The translations under genes were made by a program, and so were the position numbers. Of a stretch of DNA of 64,000 nucleotides, positions 61,610 to 64,000 are shown in pieces; position 1 is the first letter of the stretch, and each line of letters opens with the position of its first letter. The stretch comes from Pardosa pseudoannulata (lineage: Eukaryota > Arthropoda > Arachnida > Araneae > Lycosidae). Location: the NCBI GenBank assembly GCA_032207245.1, contig CM063506.1:46793409-46857408 (forward strand), read 5' to 3'. The notes under the pieces were generated by a model. It ran no database searches. It was given only the letters and a program-made list of their open reading frames with translations, and was not told where the DNA came from.

Positions 61610-62419
61610 ATAAATACCTCCTCTAATTTTTATTTTAATATTACATCCGTCTCTATTTATAAAAAACGATGCTACTACAAATGTGTGTGTATATGATATA
61701 TGTATATTTATTTGACTTGTTTGTGTTTACAAACAAAAGAGCTGTGTTTAGCATGAATAAAGTATTAATACATGTTAAGTAAAATTGGAAAAAAAATATA
61801 AATGGTTTTACATAACTTTGGGTTTTAATTCCTCGTATTTCTGCTCACATAAAAACCGGGTTTTTTGCCAAGAAAGAAAACATTGACATGCTGTCAATTT
61901 TCGGGAGGTTGTCTGATTGTCTTTTGGTAAATCCAGGTAGAAGAGACATTTATGACAAATTGAGATAACTAAGCTATCTAGATCGATAAAATAAACCTTC
62001 AGGTTTAAATAAAAATAAATTTTGATAGCTAGAAAATTTCAGGAACTTGCAAAAACAAAATCGGAAAATAGTGCGCGCTTAAAAGTAATACAAAAATATT
62101 GGTCTGCATGAACGATGACATCACAACCAATCACGGAGCTTTTTGATGTCACGTGATTTTCGCTTAACTTTAAAATTAATTTTTTAAATGATGGACCCAG
62201 TTTTTTACATTTTTGAGAACATTTTTGGAATCTACGAGTCTGAAATTATCAGAAAAACACTAAGTTGTTCGAATCCTCCACATGTGCAAATTCCTCATTA
62301 TTGCTGAAACTTATCCAAATAATTCCGAATCGTTGATTGATAAAGTCGACAAGTGTAGACGAGCATTCTTGTGCTTATGCATTAGTGTCGATGTGTGTAA
62401 ATACGATCGAGCCTAGCGC

Positions 62420-62650
62420 TAATCAAGCCTTTACTATGCACGTCAGTAAAGACTTTCGCCTGTATCCATGTGGTCATTTATTCAGGAAAATAATATTATT
62501 GCGACATTCTCTAATTTAAACATAATTCTGAGAATTTATTTAACCCTTCCAATAAGCAATGCAAGCGGTGAAAGATCATTCACTGTAATGTCCAGAATAA
62601 AAAAAAATTTTAAGATCCACACTTGGCAGGGTTTGACTTCATTTGTCCAA
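62420..62650 (+). pseudogene. hAT transposase C-terminus, ZMYM1-like
   Basis: From about 62450 the frame reads WSFIQENNIIATFSNLNIIL then RIYLTLPISNASGERSFTVM and SRIKKNFK. This matches the hAT dimerisation region as found in ZMYM1-like transposases (…NVEIALRIYL…NCSGERSFSKLKRIKN…). Downstream WQGLTSFVQ fits the next conserved segment. A TAA lies upstream in frame (near 62448) and the catalytic core is missing, so this is a truncated relic. The open frame from ATG 62468 continues to 62770 through a Lys-rich low-complexity stretch that is not part of the family. A 60-codon ORF at 62337 is in another frame. Confidence 0.85.
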
Positions 62651-62655
62651 CCCAA

Positions 62656-62730
62656 AAAAACCAGGGCGGGTTTTTTCAAAAAAAAAAAAAAACACTTGAA
62701 AAAACCCAAGTGGGTTTTTTCAAAATTGGG
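62656..62730. repeat. GGGTTTTTT hairpin cluster at the end of the hAT relic
   Basis: TTGAAAAAACCCA (62696-62708) and TGGGTTTTTTCAA (62711-62723) form a perfect 13-bp hairpin with a 2-base loop; a further GCGGGTTTTTTCAAAA lies at about 62667. A related CCGGGTTTTTTGCCAAG is at about 61857, giving possible inverted termini around the hAT C-terminus. Confidence 0.7.
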
Positions 62731-62770
62731 TTCTCAAAATCTTTATTTAAAATTCCACATATTTAACTAA

Positions 62771-63877
62771 TAATAAATATATCGAATTAAATCTATAATA
62801 TACATTACATATTTCATCTTTGACAATGATCCTAGAATTTTTTTTTAATTTGAAGGGGTCTAACCTGCTAGAAAAAACAAAAACTTAAAAACTTTTCAAG
62901 GGAAAATAGTTATCTGTATAACAAATGCAATAAAATCTTAATTAAACAAAGTTAATAAGAATGTATGATGAAAAAAAAATAAAATTATTGAAGTATTACA
63001 TGTGATAAAATTAATCGAAAAATGGACAAGAAAAACTGGGTAAAAAATATGTATAAGAACTGTAAATAATAAACATGGGGATAATATATACAATTAATTC
63101 TGCTACTTATCATATATAACTTAAAAATTAACAAAAAATATCTTCTGAATGCTTTAATAACACATTACTGCTAATAAATATAGAGCAATAATTTAATACA
63201 TTTTATTGAAAAGAAAAAACTTCAAATGCAACTATTTCAAACCCAACTTTTAGTATAAAATAATCGCTATTCAAAACTAGTTTTTTGATGTTAGAAAAAT
63301 TTTATAATAAGAAAAAAAAATTATTTTAAGATTTCAAAATCTCCTTTAATATAGACAAAAATTTCTTCTACATAATTTAAAATTGATTTTTAAAATTTTT
63401 AATTAAAAAAATGATTAACATTTTTAATTTATTTTAATCATACAATAGGTTCTTACAAAATATTTACCAGACACACCTAATATGCTTTATAAATCCGGGT
63501 ATTCCTTTAAAACTAATTCAAAATTAATTTAATTATTCAAAAATAATTTAAATTAATTCAAAATTTAAAAGGAAATAGTTGATTTTCTTTAAAATTTGAA
63601 TTTATTAAGGTTATTAAAACTCAATTTAAATTTAGGAACTCTACAATTTTTTATGAAAATATAACTTCTAATTAAAGAATTATTCCCCTCAAATGAACTA
63701 TTCAGTTTATCAGCAAAATAATTTTTCCAAAATGTTTAAAAACATTTTTAAGCATTAATAACGTAAAAATAGAAAAAAATTAAAAATTAAGAACTAACAA
63801 GATATTTTGAGTTTATTCTGAATATATGATATAGAAAAAAAAAACATGTTTATATATTTCCTCGCTATATTTGGTGA
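62771..63877. other. AT-rich background, no gene seen
   Basis: No ORF or repeat end recognised. Confidence 0.6.
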
Positions 63878-63933
63878 CAGGGGCGCAGACCAGTTTTTAG
63901 CCACGGGCGCTAAAGGACCTAGTTACGTCCCTG
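63878..63933. mobile_element. Possible minimal hAT-like MITE or fused ends (56 bp)
   Basis: CAGGGGCGCAGACCAG at the left and CTAGTTACGTCCCTG at the right are partly complementary and each resembles a hAT-like terminus. The unit is only 56 bp and has no matching flanking 8-mer, so it may be two remaining ends after internal deletion. Confidence 0.3.
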
Positions 63934-64000
63934 ACAACTTGTATGATAGATGAAATTATTAGACTTCATATATTAACAATATTTTATTAGCAAAAATATA

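Larger units (their letters stand above)
60663..62128. mobile_element. Possible THAP-type transposon remnant bounded by a 27-bp inverted repeat
   Basis: GTTTGTGACGTCATCGTTCA at 60663 (27-bp block to 60689) has an inverted counterpart at 62102-62128 (GTCTGCATGAACGATGACAT...), matching at 24 of 27 positions. The THAP exon lies about 90 bp inside the left repeat. THAP domains are the DNA-binding domains of P-element transposases, so an internally deleted THAP transposon fits. No catalytic coding remains and no TSD was fixed, so the true ends may lie further out. Confidence 0.4.

Overview
The window reads as non-coding nuclear DNA of an animal. It is strongly AT-rich, full of (TA)n/(TACA)n microsatellites and poly(A)/poly(T) runs, and carries no long open reading frame, no operon-like gene spacing and no rRNA. 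The transposon families (several hAT types, piggyBac-type MITEs with TTAA target sites, a Helitron, a tRNA-derived SINE, a THAP-domain exon and a ZMYM1-like hAT transposase tail) are typical of invertebrates. I lean towards an arthropod, possibly an arachnid, but nothing here fixes the species. Most of the window is best read as intron or intergenic sequence.

Layout. 1-7.9 kb: AT-rich background with several decayed direct duplications and a SINE whose body has expanded into a five-unit tandem array (4.03-4.93 kb). 7.9-8.6 kb: a 722-bp hAT element with an exact 8-bp target-site duplication (TSD) and a readable transposase tail. 11.5-13.7 kb: a SINE, an old hAT end, an imperfect duplication and a large TA/TACA minisatellite. 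15.6-18.1 kb: two less AT-rich patches holding the longest non-repeat ORFs (133 and 132 codons), unrecognised. 21.7-25.4 kb: two near-perfect snapback hairpins and two more copies of the hAT family, one inserted into another repeat family whose empty paralogue lies at 34.2-34.7 kb. 29.5-30.5 kb: a Helitron with a clear 3' hairpin and CTAG end; an uninterrupted paralogue of its insertion site is at 31.5-31.7 kb. 33-43.8 kb: further DNA-transposon relics, a piggyBac-type MITE at 39.3 kb and tandem duplications. 47.0 kb: another TTAA-flanked MITE. 49.8-50.9 kb: two neighbouring tandem duplications. 54.66-55.4 kb: an island of higher G+C with a CRE palindrome and two consensus splice donors on the minus strand, the best candidate for a promoter and 5' non-coding exon. 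58.0-62.8 kb: a dense block of transposon relics containing a roughly 600-bp foldback element, a second copy of the 47-kb MITE, a THAP-domain first exon flanked by a 27-bp inverted repeat, and a hAT transposase C-terminus.

The only coding sequence I recognise belongs to mobile elements: the THAP exon and two hAT transposase tails. If a host gene crosses the window, it is most likely transcribed leftwards from about 55.4 kb, with much of the window as its first intron. I found no new biochemical system. The distinctive material is structural: datable insertions with empty-site paralogues, a tandemised SINE, snapback hairpins and the nested block near 60 kb.
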